A stretch of DNA of 64,000 nt from Flaccisagitta enflata (GCA_965153355.1 OZ231126.1:49724001-49788000), one strand, 5' to 3'. Shown: positions 22,616 through 34,435, numbered from the stretch's first letter. Program-made: numbers and translations. Notes: a model not told the origin generated them from the sequence alone.

Positions 22616-22842
22616 GAACAAGGCCGGATACACGGCTACCCCAGTCGCGTGCCGGTGGGCAGGGGCCGTATTTGAGGTCACTTGATCATTTGGGCTTGTG
22701 CAGTAAGGCTAAAGACCGCAAAAAAAAAACCAAAAAAAGTAAAGTGTGACGGACAGACCGACGGACGGAAGGACAAAGCGGGTCGCGTAGCACGCGTAGC
22801 ACGCGTAGCACGCGTAGAGTCGCGTAGCACGCGACTAAAAAT
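22616..22842 (+). mobile_element. HTE-1 element with amplified tail arm
   Basis: A complete copy with 5' arm AGTCGCGTGC, AGGTCACTTGATCATTTGGG, a GGAC core, and a final hairpin AGTCGCGTAGCACGCGACT at 22818-22836 plus AAAAA. Before the hairpin the sequence CGCGTAGCA is repeated about four times (22784-22817), as if the hairpin loop region had been tandemly copied. Confidence 0.9.
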
Positions 22843-23247
22843 TATCAGTGACAAAGAACGATTGAAACATTAAGTTTGAGCGATTTCGCTTTATTTGCAT
22901 CACTTGCACATCTCCTTTTATCTTATATCCGAAGAGGACGCACCCATTGGACATCTTTTGGCATTTCTTACTACAGAGATTATCATCACGTTTACAGCAT
23001 CCATGAAAATTTTACAACTGAGCGAATTTGAGATTGGTTTTTCGGTTGTTCAATAATTTCTGTTTCCTGTGTTTGTAACTGTAAAAGGAAAACGACCCAA
23101 CTTTCGTCGTAAAAACGCGGATGTTCCATTATTTCCATCGGCTCTTTGCCATGCAGGAAAATGACATCCATAGCAACAATTACAGCCTTTTGTTGCGATA
23201 CTTTTTTTTCTCTGCCTCTCCCCCCATGACTGGCTCTCTCGCTCTTG

Positions 23248-23288
<41 letters not shown>

Positions 23289-23761
23289 GAATGAACGAAC
23301 GGACCTAAGAACCAACCAAAAAGTGATTCATAGAGTCGCGTAGAAAATCCAGGTGGAGCAAAATATACCAACAGTAAAATTGAGAGAGGAAAAATACTTA
23401 ATCACAGACATAAAAGCAACCATAGTAATGATACTACCAACAGCAATGGACGCCAAATGATGGATTTATCTTTTCCTTGCGCGGCAACAACTTCATCTGT
23501 GTGGCCGTTTGCGATCAAACAAACTTCTAAGCAGTTTAGGTCATGACGACTCCACAGAGGGAGCATTTGGACTGGAATAAATCAGCACTTGCCTGCCCGC
23601 TTCCCCCGTCTCTTGGCTAGTTAGTTCCATGTCAGTCCATTCATATGATCATACGGCTTTCCCACTATTAGGTTGTCGGTATGCGCCATGCGTGTAAACC
23701 AGTTACCACGTGAGCAAAACCTCCCCGGTTGACAAGCAACATACTTTGGTTTCAGCTTTAG
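22843..23761. other. Intergenic sequence with a short (CT)n
   Basis: A CT tract lies at 23252-23287. Just after it, ATAGAGTCGCGTAG at about 23330 is a lone HTE-like tail arm. No gene is seen. Confidence 0.5.
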
Positions 23762-24075
23762 TTTTTAGTCGCGTGCTACACTTTGTCCGTTATTTGGTTG
23801 GTCGGTCAGTTGGACGGTCCGTCCGTCAGGTGTTCAAATTCTTCCAAGCTTCCGAGATGCACATGGGTTTTCTAGATAAAATCATTGAAGAGATTTCAAA
23901 CATTTTCGAGAGTCGCCGCCTGTCGCCTCACCTCAATTTGAATGCCTGCTCACATCTTACTCATTTTTGTTTTCGAGGTTTTTGACCTCACTGCTCCTGC
24001 CCGAGTACTCCAGTGACCTGAAATATGGTCCCTGCCCACCCGAACGCGACTGGGGTAGCCACGTATCCGGCCCTC
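23762..24075 (-). mobile_element. HTE-1 element, unusual internal segment
   Basis: The plus strand shows TTTTTAGTCGCGTGCTACAC (tail, other arm lost), GTCC/GTCG units, then about 130 bp of non-repetitive sequence. It then shows GACCTCACTGCTCCTGCC, GGTCCCTGCCCACCCGAACG, CGACTGGGGTAGCC and TATCCGGCC. The extra segment at about 23830-23960 is absent from other copies. Confidence 0.8.
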
Positions 24076-24770
<695 letters not shown>

Positions 24771-25749
24771 ACAGAAATAGTGCTCGTCTACTGCCAGTAC
24801 CCCATTACATTAATCGTTATGTTTCGGCATGCTCGGTGGTCATCCCGACTACTAACATTTCAAGAAAAGAAAAACATTGGAAGATTCTTATTGTGACACA
24901 CAATGTAACATAATTACAGCTGGAATTGCTGGATTCGCAGTCGTATTCGATACTTATTTCACAGCGGACTCATTCGCACAGTTTGTACCCGAAGATCAAT
25001 TGTTTAACATGACAGTTTGTAAAGTGTAAAACGTGTTTTGTGCCACAGCATGCATCCTGTATAACCAGTTTTGTGCCACAGCATGCATCCTGTATAACCA
25101 GTTTTGGGCCACAGCATCTATCGCGTATAACTCGGTTTGCGCCACAGCTGGTATCTAGACACGTAAAGCATATTCGTCTTCAAAAGAAGTAATCGTGGCA
25201 AGTCACGTAATGACCTCATTTTGGGCATCTCGCCGCGTGACACGATTGTGATTCTTTTTTTCTTTTCCCTTTTCCCTTTTCCTCGTTTTCTTTTTCTTTT
25301 CTTTTTCCTGTTCTTTTTCTTTCTCTACTTTCTCTTTTTCTTTTTCTTCTTTTTTTTTTTCTTGGTCTTGGTCTTGGTTTTGGTTTTTGATTTTCTCTGT
25401 TTTATCTTCTTTCTATACTTTTTCCCGCTCATGATAATCGATTGATGCGTCTTGACATAAACTTGTCGTAACGACACAGATTCAGTTTGAACTTTTTTGT
25501 GTTTTTTTTTTGCAAAAATGACGACTGAGTTCTGACGATGACTAAGTCGACATGGCCGACTAGGTATGCCTATTACTTCTGGCTCTTTGCATGAATGACT
25601 TTTGGAAAACGCGAGTCGTCAAAACCGACTTTGGCCGTGACGCCTACGGCATTACAGCATGACGGCATGACAGAATTGCCGCACCAGTGTTTCACAGTGT
25701 GGCCACAACAGCCGGCACCTTTAATGAATACACGGTACAAGAGAGAGAC
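24771..25749. other. Intergenic sequence with a 44 bp tandem repeat and a pyrimidine tract
   Basis: At about 25030-25160 three units of TTTTGTGCCACAGCATGCAT with CCTGTATAACCAG repeat at about 44 bp spacing. A T/C tract lies at 25250-25400. No gene is seen. Confidence 0.65.
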
Positions 25750-25908
25750 AAACAAGGCCGTATACACTCCCCCCCCCCCGTCGCGGACAGGTGGGCAGGA
25801 GCGGAATATCGGAAACTGCTAATATTTTGTTACAATTGTGGACGGACCTTCGGACGGAGCGACAGAAGGATGGACCGACCGACACGGCCAGAGTCTGCGA
25901 CTAAAAAG
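25750..25908 (+). mobile_element. HTE-2 element with collapsed hairpin
   Basis: AACAAGGCCGTATACACTCC, a C-run, GTCGCGGACAGGTGGGCAGG and AGCGG, then a GGAC core. The tail GAGTCTGCGACTAAAAA has lost the loop and half of the left arm. Confidence 0.8.
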
Positions 25909-26299
25909 CCTCTCTCGGACTCTTAGTCCTATGCTACTAAAAAGAATCAAATCAAAGTGAGTAAAAAGATGAACAAAAGGGAAAGTTAGGATGGCACGAT
26001 GGGACACCACTGCCATATGTCGCGTCGGTGTAGAATAAAGAATCATTTCCGTTATTCCTCTTTACGCGTTACAAATCTAACGAGCATTCTAGTCGTTGAA
26101 TTCATCGTCTGTTGCCTTTGCCATAAAAATGAGTCCCCATTAGAAACATAAGGAATAGAAAATAAAATATGAAGTGTTGATGTGAAACAAAAAAGAGCAC
26201 ATCACCATTGCGATTCTCACCGCACTAGACTTAACTAAATGGTAAACGGGTACCACCATCAAAATAACCAACCCCACCACCGCCAACTCGCCACCGATA
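25909..26299. other. Intergenic sequence
   Basis: No gene or recurring element seen. Confidence 0.5.
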
Positions 26300-26406
26300 T
26301 CGATGGGTAGAGCGGGATAAAGTGGCTTTAGGTGTTTTTTTTTTTCAATCAGGATGAGATTGATAGATTGTGTAGGTGGGTTGAGTGGGATAGAGTGAGG
26401 CTGCTG
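26300..26406. repeat. ~80 bp tandem repeat, left part
   Basis: ATCAGGATGAGATTGATAGA, TGTGTAGGTGGGTTGAGTGG and GATAAAGTGGCTTTAGGTG match phrases that resume at 27015-27235 after an inserted MSE element. Confidence 0.65.
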
Positions 26407-27010
26407 CTTTTGGGCAGCGGCCCCAAAGGGACCGATGACCTATGTTTTCACACATATGGGAAACTCTCCCCGCCTCCTCCTCCTCCTTCTTCTCCGTCCC
26501 CCCCCCCCTGACTTCGAAGCCTATATTTCAACCTGCAGCTCAAATCCCAACCATAGGCCTCATATCCAAGCCTCATGGCCACAATCCCAGCGTCAAGGCT
26601 CCAATCCCTGCATCAAGGCTCCAATCCCAGCCTCAGGCTCCAATCCCAGCCTCGAGATTCAAATCCCAGACTCTAGGCTCCAATCCCAGCCTTGAGGTTC
26701 CAATCCCAGCCTTGAGACTACAATCCCAGCCTTGAGGCTCCAATACCAGCCCCAAGGCTCCAATACCAGCTTTGGAGCTCCAATACCAGCCTAAAGGCTC
26801 CAACCCCAGCTCCGAGGCTCTAACCCCAGCATCATGTCTCCAATTCCAACCTCATGGGCTAAAATCCCGCCTCAATCCTCAAATTCTCGCCAAGCATCGG
26901 TCATTGGCCCCTTCGGGGCCGCTGCCCCTCTCACCTTCACATCTAACGTTTACTAACTTAGGGGCAACGGGTACCGCTGACCATCTGACGCTTTTGCGAC
27001 TATTTCATTT
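26407..27010 (+). mobile_element. MSE element 4
   Basis: TTTTGGGCAGCGGCCCCAAA, GACCTATGTTTTCACACATA and a CTCC run open the element. The core is a 20 bp minisatellite, CTCCAATCCCAGCCTTGAGG, with about 18 units. The end is CTTCGGGGCCGCTGCCCCTC, GGGGCAACGGGTACCGCTGA and CTTTTGCGACTATTTC. It splits a tandem repeat. Confidence 0.88.
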
Positions 27011-27235
27011 CATCGCAGCAGGATCATATTGATCGTATAGGTGAGTCGAATGGGACAAAGTGGCTTAAGATCTTTTTTTTTCCTATCAGGATGGTATTTG
27101 ATGGATTTTGTAGCTTGGTTGATTGACAAAATGTAGGGTAAGGTGGTTTTATCTCATCGGGGTGGGATTTGATGCATTGTTTAGGTGAGATGAGTGGGGT
27201 TAAAGTGGCGTTAGGTGGGATTCGATGGTTTGTCT
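27011..27235. repeat. ~80 bp tandem repeat, right part
   Basis: About three diverged units of ATCAGGATGGTATTTGATGG and AAAGTGGCTTAAG type continue the array at 26300-26406. Confidence 0.65.
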
Positions 27236-27255
27236 AATATCTTTAATGTTAACAC

Positions 27256-27378
27256 TAAGGATGTGGAAGCGATTGACCGCTCCCATATGGTGGGTGGAAT
27301 AGTTACTAGTATTTGAACTACAAAATGGAAGTGGAAGCGGTGGAAGAGGCATAAAAAACGACGGCTTCTACATCCCTA
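27256..27378. mobile_element. hAT-type MITE, copy 2
   Basis: The ends TAAGGATGTGGAAGCGATTG and (inverse) TAGGGATGTAGAAGCCGTCG are TIRs matching the other three copies. The interior has GGAAGTGGAAGCGGTGGAAG. The 8 bp neighbours GTTAACAC and TTTGCCAC match only at four positions, so the duplication has decayed or is absent. Confidence 0.82.
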
Positions 27379-27714
27379 TTTGCCACTTCCGCATCATTCC
27401 CCAATATCACCCTTGCCACCACAAGTGTCCACCGCCACGTCGCCTCCTTCACTTCTTCTTTGGATCCCCACAGTTTCCATGGAAAAATAAACCACGAGAC
27501 ACAACACGTATGCTCATGAATTTCGAAACATGAAACCATAAATATTCTACGACTAAGAATCCCACACGATAAGAAGAGAAAAATTAATCATAACCAATTG
27601 CGATTCTATCATTCTCCATTTTGATACAGTTAAGCTTCACTAGAGCGCATGATGAGAATGAAATTACGCCTCATAGTAAAGCTTATTATTGCTACATAAT
27701 ACAAGAATGATTAT
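27379..27714. other. Intergenic sequence
   Basis: No gene is seen. The first 90 bp (CACTTCCGC, CCACCGCCACG) vaguely echo the MITE sequence. Confidence 0.45.
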
Positions 27715-27903
27715 AACAAGGCCAGATACACGGCTACCTCAGTCGCGTGCGGGTGGGCAGGGGCCATATTGGAGGTCACTTGATCATTTGGGCCAAAGAC
27801 CAAAAAAAAAAACCCCCAAAAAAGTAAAGTGTGACGGACGGACCAACGGACGGATGGACGGACCGACGGACCAACAAAGCCGAGTGTTGCACGCAACTAA
27901 AAA
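27715..27903 (+). mobile_element. HTE-1 element
   Basis: AACAAGGCCAGATACACGGC, AGTCGCGTGCGGGTGGGCAG, GAGGTCACTTGATCATTTGG, GTAAAGTGTGACGGACGG, a GGAC core and the damaged hairpin AGTGTTGCACGCAACTAAAAA (last 20 bases at 27884-27903). The left arm has mutated. Confidence 0.86.
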
Positions 27904-28206
27904 TGATTCGTTGGATATCAAGTTTTTTGCCTTTCAGGCGGACAAGCCTTAAAGCGGGTTCGCTGAGGTGGCGCTCCAGTGTAAATTGACGACGCGCGCG
28001 CAATTACGCTCTCGAAAGCAATTTATCTATTAATGACCTTAAAATACTGCAGATTTGATAAAGACGGATGTACGAGCCTGTTCTTGGAATTATGATGTGT
28101 TTCGAAAAAAAATCTCCAGGAGACCATACAAATTTTAAGGACTTTGTACAGGCGGGAAGCAGAAGCAGCACTCACTCACACGCACGCACGCCCCCCCACA
28201 CACTCA

Positions 28207-28393
<187 letters not shown>

Positions 28394-28705
28394 ACACAAA
28401 CACTCCTCATTCAATCTGATAATAGACTATGTCATGGAGTTCTCTGGACTTGCCGTGGTGTGCTGTCTCGTCATAAAGAATGATTCATTTTCAACGGGGA
28501 ACGAATAATATTTTTGGTGAAGATTTTTATGGAGATATTATGTAGTCTATATACAGCACTTCGAGTGTGTAGATCCAAAAACACAATAAGCAAGGAGCTG
28601 GTAAAACTCAGTGAAATAGGAAAAGAGACTTTCTTGCCTGCAGGTATACAAAAATAAATGCCTCCATAAAAATGAGAAAGTATGATGTCTTTATTCGAAA
28701 GCATC
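28394..28705. other. Intergenic sequence
   Basis: No gene or element seen. CCATAAAAATGAGAAAG near 28670 and TTTTTATGGAGATATT near 28530 are weakly inverted. Confidence 0.4.
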
Positions 28706-28829
<124 letters not shown>

Positions 28830-28946
28830 TGAGACTGAGTTATGAAAGGAAAGAAAAGTTAATGACTGAAGCTATCACGTTCGCCTCGGAAGCATAAAAA
28901 AGCAAAGTTTTCACGCCTTAATGGACCAGTTCAGCCGCAATGAAAA

Positions 28947-29107
28947 AACAAGGCCGTCTACATCCCCCCCCCCCGTCGCGGATGGGTGGGCAGGAACGCT
29001 CTCATTATGACACGGCTAAGGACCAACGGACGGACCGATGGACGGACCGACGGTAGAACCGACGGACGGACCTTAACAAGTTCTTGAGTTGCATGTCCGC
29101 GACTAAT
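28947..29107 (+). mobile_element. HTE-2 element, first of a tandem pair
   Basis: AACAAGGCCGTCTACATCCC, a C-run, 5' arm GTCGCGGAT with GGGTGGGCAGGAACG, a GGAC/GACC core, and the hairpin AGTTGCATGTCCGCGACT at 29087-29104 followed by AATAAC. The right arm carries GTCGC-type C:G as in its 5' arm, while the left arm is still TTGC. Confidence 0.84.
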
Positions 29108-29109
29108 AA

Positions 29110-29306
29110 CAAACAAGGCTAACATGGCTAATATGGCTAACCGAGTCGCGTGCGAGAAGGCATTGGTATTGGGGTATGAACAACGGGGGCAAACGCTGTA
29201 CAAAGCTGGGGACTGCAAAAGTCTAACAAGCTGATGACGGACTGACCGATCGGTGGATTGTTGGACCCAAAAAGAGCCTATATAGTTGCACGCGCACGAC
29301 TAAAAA
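29110..29306 (+). mobile_element. HTE-1 element, diverged, second of a tandem pair
   Basis: ACAAACAAGGCTAACATGGC with two extra AATATGGCTAA units, the arm AGTCGCGTGCGAGAAGG, a small core, TATATAGTTGCACGCG and the tail arm GCACGACTAAAAAA. Confidence 0.78.
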
Positions 29307-29908
29307 AGGAACTCAAGGGAAAAGATCGAAGGATTTCTAAGAGCGGTTGTCGAGTTGGAAGTTTAAAGAACCTACCGTTTGAGGCGTGCGTGCTGGATTT
29401 ACAGAGGCTTGCATGAATTATGTCTTTTAGTTTTAGTTGAGTTTGATGATGATTGATGATTAAAAAGTGACGCAGCGATCATGCCTGGAGGAACTTGAGT
29501 CGATGGGCACTACTCCTTTTATTTGTTCTTTGCAGTTTGTACCATTAAGTGATAGACGATACCCCCTGAAATTTCGGGAAGATTTTATAGCGCAAAACCT
29601 GGACCGCCACCCTCCTATATTTATCCCATATCCCATAGACAACGGAAACGTTCAGGATGGATTTTGGCATCCTCCTCTTTGCGTGATCTTATGGTGCTGA
29701 AATTTTAGGGGGCGTCTTCTACCATAGAATGGTGCATATAGCCAGTAAATATGAAGGATATGAACACATCAGGTCAAAAGCCCATGGGCTGATATCTATA
29801 TAAAAAAATCACCAATTAGATGGGACATGAAATTCGTTGGGACAAAAATTTAGGCTTGCAGTCCCAAAGATTTAGGCTTTTATACGTCAGCATTTGGAGG
29901 TCATTCGA
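29307..29908. other. Intergenic sequence containing one exon-like stretch
   Basis: Apart from 29528-29697 no structure is evident. Confidence 0.45.
29528..29697 (+). CDS. Possible orphan exon (weak)
   Basis: A pyrimidine-rich stretch ending TTGTTCTTTGCAG at 29520-29532 looks like a splice acceptor. The frame across it reads FVPLSDRRYPLKFREDF and continues with mixed, non-repetitive residues to a TGA near 29700. The composition looks protein-like, unlike the simple-repeat frames around it. I do not recognise the family. It may equally be a chance frame, since there is no second exon to confirm it. Confidence 0.2.
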
Positions 29909-29978
29909 GATAAGAGATAAGAGATAAGAGATAAGAGATAAGAGATAAGAGATAAGAGATAAGAGATAAGAGATAAGA
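29909..29978. repeat. Heptamer array (GATAAGA)n
   Basis: Ten near-perfect units of GAGATAA. Confidence 0.96.
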
Positions 29979-30244
29979 GTGACGCGGCTTTTCAATCACC
30001 ACCAATTTTTGGCGATTTTCCAATATCACCACTGTTTTTTCTGTTTTTTTTTTCTCAGTTATTTCTTAGCTGCAGCAATTCCCTATATCGTGAGCATCAC
30101 AGCAAGTAATGCAAAGGAAAAAAAGAAAAAAACGGTGAAAACCGAAAACCCTAATCACTGAATCAGTGAATATTGGCAATCACTTCACCGTTTCTTCGGT
30201 TGGCGAGTCACCGAATCTTAAGCCAAGAGGTCATGGAAAAAAAC

Positions 30245-30670
30245 GGTGTATTACCACGCGAAAAAAAGACGCACCTAGTCATTTATTGATAAAACAGACA
30301 GAAAAAAATTGTTCAAAAATTTTTCCATTGAGATTTTCGAATCTTCTTTTGATCTAGACCAATTCCAGGTCTGTATCTCAAACTGTTTAAAAGTTACAGC
30401 CAGTCAAAGACAATTACTAGTTTGAGCACATGACAAAATACAAAATCATTGAAGAAATACTTATTTGTTTCTCAATCTAATAAAAGACTACAAAAAAATT
30501 TTCAAATATTTTTCAGATAAAGTAAATTTAAAGATTTACGAATTTTCTTTCATTCTAGACCAATCCCAAGTCTGTATCTCAAATGGTTTAAAAGTTACAG
30601 CTCATCAAAGTGAAACACTGATTATCTTTTATTCTTTCTGTCTCATGGAATTGTGAAAACGATTTTTGGC
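30245..30670. mobile_element. Diverged relative of the 18822 palindromic element
   Basis: TTACCACGCGAAAAAAAGAC with GCACC matches the left end of the element at 18822. The internal motif CTAGACCAATTCCAGGTCTG with TATCTCAAA occurs twice, at about 30352-30385 and 30556-30590. This suggests one full copy plus a partial duplicate. The right terminus is not clear. Confidence 0.6.
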
Positions 30671-30734
30671 TATTTTTACTCTTTTTTTTCTACGCCTAAA
30701 CGCCTCAAGATCAAGAACTTATTCTTTTTGACTT

Positions 30735-30873
30735 TTTGACTGACGGACGGACGGACGGACGGACGGACGGACGGACGGACGGACGGACGGACGGACGGAC
30801 GGACGGACGGACGGACGGACGGACGGACGGACGGACAAAGCCTCTTATAGAGTTGCGTGTCCGCGACTAAAAA
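30735..30873 (+). mobile_element. HTE-2 tail with pure (GGAC)24 core
   Basis: Exactly repeated GGAC fills 30741-30836. It is followed by AAAGCCTCTTATAG and the hairpin AGTTGCGTGTCCGCGACT at 30851-30868, then AAAAA. The 5' module is missing, and a CTTTTTGACTTTTTGACTGA lead precedes the array. The purity shows recent expansion of the element core. Confidence 0.88.
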
Positions 30874-31050
30874 TACATACACATCATCGCAAAATAACAA
30901 TTCACTAAGTGTCTCTGTTCATTTCTGGTATATCATATCATTGATATTCTTGGATCCGTTGTGGCTGGATCCGTTTCCATATAAATCGGTCAGAGGAATA
31001 TGCTCGAAGATTTTTGAGGGAAGAAGGAGGTCGTATCAAGTGTGGAGAAA

Positions 31051-31287
31051 GACAAGGCCGGATACACAGCTACCCCAGTCGCGTGCGGGTGGGCAGGGGA
31101 TGTATTTGAGGTCAGTAGATCATTTGGGCAGGAGCAGTGAGGCCAAAGAGCGCAAAAACCTATAAAAAGTAAAGTGTGAACGGACCAACGGACCAACGGA
31201 CCAACGGACAGACCGACAGACGGACCGACGGACCGACGAACCGACCGACAAAGCGGGGTGTAGAGTCGCGTAGCACGCGACTAAAAA
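31051..31287 (+). mobile_element. HTE-1 element, near-complete
   Basis: GACAAGGCCGGATACACAGC, AGTCGCGTGCGGGTGGGCAG, GAGGTCAGTAGATCATTTGG, GCAGGAGCAGTGAGGCC, GTAAAGTGTGAACGG, a GGACC core, AAAGCGGGGTGTAG and the perfect-stem hairpin AGTCGCGTAGCACGCGACT at 31264-31282 with AAAAA. It is a good reference copy for the family. Confidence 0.93.
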
Positions 31288-31411
31288 CTGTGGTTTGGCG
31301 GTGCGGATCAAAGATTCTTCCCTTTCAGGTTAACCTCATCAAAACTGACAGTGACGGTAAACCAGATTCTCGCGGCTCTGTTGCGCGGTAAAGCGACTCT
31401 CACTTCGCAGT

Positions 31412-32130
31412 TCAGATGGTAGCCGAACGGCTCTGATGGCACTGACGTGGCTGTGATGATGCTGGTACGGCTCTGATGGCACCGGTGGGGCTCTGATGGT
31501 ACAGTTATGGGTCTGCTGGCACCGGCATGGCTCTGATGGTACAGATAAGGCTATGCTAACACCGGCGTGGCTCTGATGGTAAAGATACAGGTCTGCTGGC
31601 ACTGCTGTGGCTCCTGATGGTACAGATACGGGTCTGCTGGCACTGCCATGGCTCAGATGGTACAGAAACAGCTCTGCTGGCATTGGCTGGCTCTGATGGT
31701 ACAGAAACAGGTCTGATGGCACCAGCGCAGCGTGGCTTTAATTGTACAGATACAGCTTTGCTGGCACTGACATAGCTCTGATGGAACAGATACGTCTCGT
31801 ATGGTACAGAGACGGCTTTGCTGGTACTGGCGTGGCTCTGATGGTATGGATACAGCTTTGCTGGCACTGGCATGGCTCTGATGGTACAGATATGTCCCTG
31901 ATGGTACAGATACGGCTCTGATGGTACAGATACGGCTTTGCTAACACTGGCGTGACTCTGATGGCACAGATACGGCTCTGATAGTACAGTTACGGCTCTG
32001 ATGGTACTGATAAGGCTCTGATGGCGCCGGTGTGGCTTTGAAAGCATCGGCACGGCTTTCGCGGCGCTGTTTGGCTCTGCTGTCGTCGGCGCAGATCTGA
32101 GGTCGATGACACGGCTCTAACAACTTCAGC
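31412..32130. repeat. 21 bp minisatellite, about 34 units
   Basis: Two alternating 21 bp types, GGCTCTGATGGTACAGATAC and GGCTTTGCTGGCACTGGCGT, fill about 720 bp. Because 21 is a multiple of three, the minus strand stays open for 165 codons (31556-32053) and 127 codons (31339-31722). These encode heptapeptide repeats rich in PSEPY, LYHQ and AVSV. There is no start or splice context and no flanking coding sequence, so I treat it as a minisatellite with an incidental frame. Confidence 0.85.
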
Positions 32131-32643
32131 GCGGCTCTGAATATACAAAGCATCTGCAATAACTATTGATCATTTAAAAGAACTCACATTCTCAATCAAA
32201 ACAAAGCTGTATGAAAGCATAAAGAGATACTTGATTAACCTAAAACAATCATTTTCATTTCTTGAGGAAGATATCTTTGAGGTTGATAAGCACAAAATGC
32301 AAAATGTAAACTAGTGCTTTTGATTTCCTCAAAAATTAAAGATTTCTAGTTTCGAAAAAAAATTGTGATGATACAGTCTAAGTACTGTAAAGCATTGTTT
32401 CAGCAATCAAGAGTTTTCTTCAATGAAGAGACTACATGGACAAACGAGTGTAGAAGCAAGAGGAACTGCCAGTGACCCCTCAGAAATGCTGGAAAGGAAA
32501 TCTAGATACTTCATGAGAAAGAAATGTCGGTAATTTTCAGTTCCTTACTGGAAAGTGTCATGTTTGTTCTGACAGATTATGTATCTATTCATTGAGTCGT
32601 TTGTCGACAATTTCAGTAAGCGCTTCTGACGATATGATATCTG
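32131..32643. other. Intergenic sequence
   Basis: No gene or element recognised. Confidence 0.5.
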
Positions 32644-32842
32644 TTTTTAAGTCGCGTGCACGCGACTCTACAACCCGCTTTGTCCGTCGGTCGGTCGGTT
32701 GGTTGGTCGGTCGGTCACACTTTACTTTTTTTATGATTTTATTTCTTTGACCTCACTGCTCCTGCCCAAATGGTCTTGTGACCTCAAATATGGCCCCAGC
32801 CCACCCACACGCGACTTCGGTAGCCGTGTTTCCGGCCTTGTT
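32644..32842 (-). mobile_element. HTE-1 element, perfect hairpin
   Basis: The plus strand reads TTTTTAAGTCGCGTGCACGC with GACTCTACAACCCG, a GTCGGTCG core, CACACTTTACTTTTT, GACCTCACTGCTCCTGCCC, CACCCACACGCGACTTCGG and TTTCCGGCCTTGTTG. Its 5' end overlaps the first unit of a ~76 bp tandem repeat. Confidence 0.9.
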
Positions 32843-33065
32843 GATTTTATTTTTAGATAACTTTTCATTAGATCTACATGAACGGGAGAGTTAATCGTAT
32901 CGTTAATCGGTTTTGTTGATTTTATCTTTAGATAACTTTTCATTAGATCTACATGAACGGGAGAGAGTTAATTGTATCGTTAATCGGACTTGTTTATTTT
33001 ATTTTTAGATAACTTTTCATTAGATCTACATGAACGGGAGACAGTTAATCGTATTGTTAATCGTT
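32838..33065. repeat. ~76 bp tandem repeat starting at an HTE terminus
   Basis: Three units contain TTAGATAACTTTTCATTAGA, CTACATGAACGGGAGA and GTTAATCGTATCGTTAATCG, with unit anchors at 32855, 32930 and 33007 (spacing 75 and 77). Each unit opens with a CTTGTTGATTTTATT-like phrase, the first of which is the end of the HTE. The element terminus has therefore become part of the repeat unit. Confidence 0.88.
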
Positions 33066-33205
33066 AATCGAAAGTAAAACACGTCACACACGTCATGGCA
33101 TGAAGCGATCAGTTAAGAGAAAATAAGGCATAGTCCGATCCTAGTGGTGCGCCCAGTGACTACAGATCGCCACATAATTGTAGATGTCATAACGCTTTTT
33201 TTAGC

Positions 33206-33241
<36 letters not shown>

Positions 33242-33707
33242 TCGACGAACGGAAATGAACCGGTTTAAGAGATGAGTTGAAGCATCTTAAAAGGGTCTTC
33301 ACTTCCTGAAGCCAAAAGCATCGCATTTCGTGTTCTAAATATCCCGCGTTTGTTACCACTTTCAAACCGTCAACGCGCGCAGACGGAAATCACTGGAATG
33401 TCAGAAACGGCGAAAGGAAGAGCGACGAAACAAATTGAAAACGGTTAGAGAAGCGACCCAGAAACAACAAAGTAACAACGACGAATATTGCCTACAAAAA
33501 CAAAGGCACCGACCTCTCAACCCTCAACAGGCCGCTTGGCTCTCTTTCTCTGTTCTCCTGCTTTCTCTGGATGCATCCATTATTCCCTTCGTCTGCCTTC
33601 TTTGAACAGCGAGAAAAATAGGGGAATTGTCAATTAAACTAAAAAGGTCTTCTTTTTCTTTTCTGTGTCGATATGTCTGTCCCTGTTTTTTTTTTCTGGT
33701 TTGTCCG
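33066..33707. other. Intergenic sequence with a short (CAGA)n
   Basis: Nine CAGA units lie at about 33206-33241. No gene is seen. Confidence 0.5.
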
Positions 33708-33965
<258 letters not shown>

Positions 33966-34162
33966 CCTCTGCTCTTCTGTTACTCTGTTGCTTTGTTGTT
34001 GATTTCCGGGATTCGCGGGGTGGTTTAAGAGGGAATATAGGTTCAAATGCAATTTCGCAGCGTCCATCGGTTGCAGGGGGTCACCCAATTCAAGTTTCAG
34101 TGTTTTTTAGGGTCGAAGTTACGCGTGACCTAATCAATCGGACACATGAGACACAATCTCTT

Positions 34163-34435
34163 CATTAGAAAAATCAGAAGCCACTCTTTCAGTGTTATCA
34201 ATTCCCCAATAATAGTCAGAAAATACGCATCCAACCTAGACGAACAAAAAACCGCCAATAGTTCTTGTCCTCCTTTATCATTATTTTGGCGGTCCATGTA
34301 TATTTCAGCTCCGTTTCGAAAATAGAAATTAATAAAGTATTTAATTTTTAAAGTTGAACCGCGCATGACAGCAAAGTTGATAATTTGCTTAAATAGACCA
34401 ACTTTTTTCAAGAGTGGCTTCTGATTCCTCTAATG
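34163..34435. mobile_element. 273 bp MITE with 26 bp TIRs
   Basis: CATTAGAAAAATCAGAAGCC with ACTCTT at 34163-34188 is inverted at 34410-34435 with two mismatches. The interior is AT-rich with no gene. No convincing target duplication was found. Confidence 0.75.

Noticed and set aside
30741-30836. (GGAC)24 as telomere or independent satellite
   Set aside because: It sits at the core position of an HTE-2 copy with intact tail hairpin, so it is an internal expansion.
31412-32130. CRISPR-like array of short units
   Set aside because: Units are contiguous 21 bp repeats without unique spacers, in a eukaryotic context.
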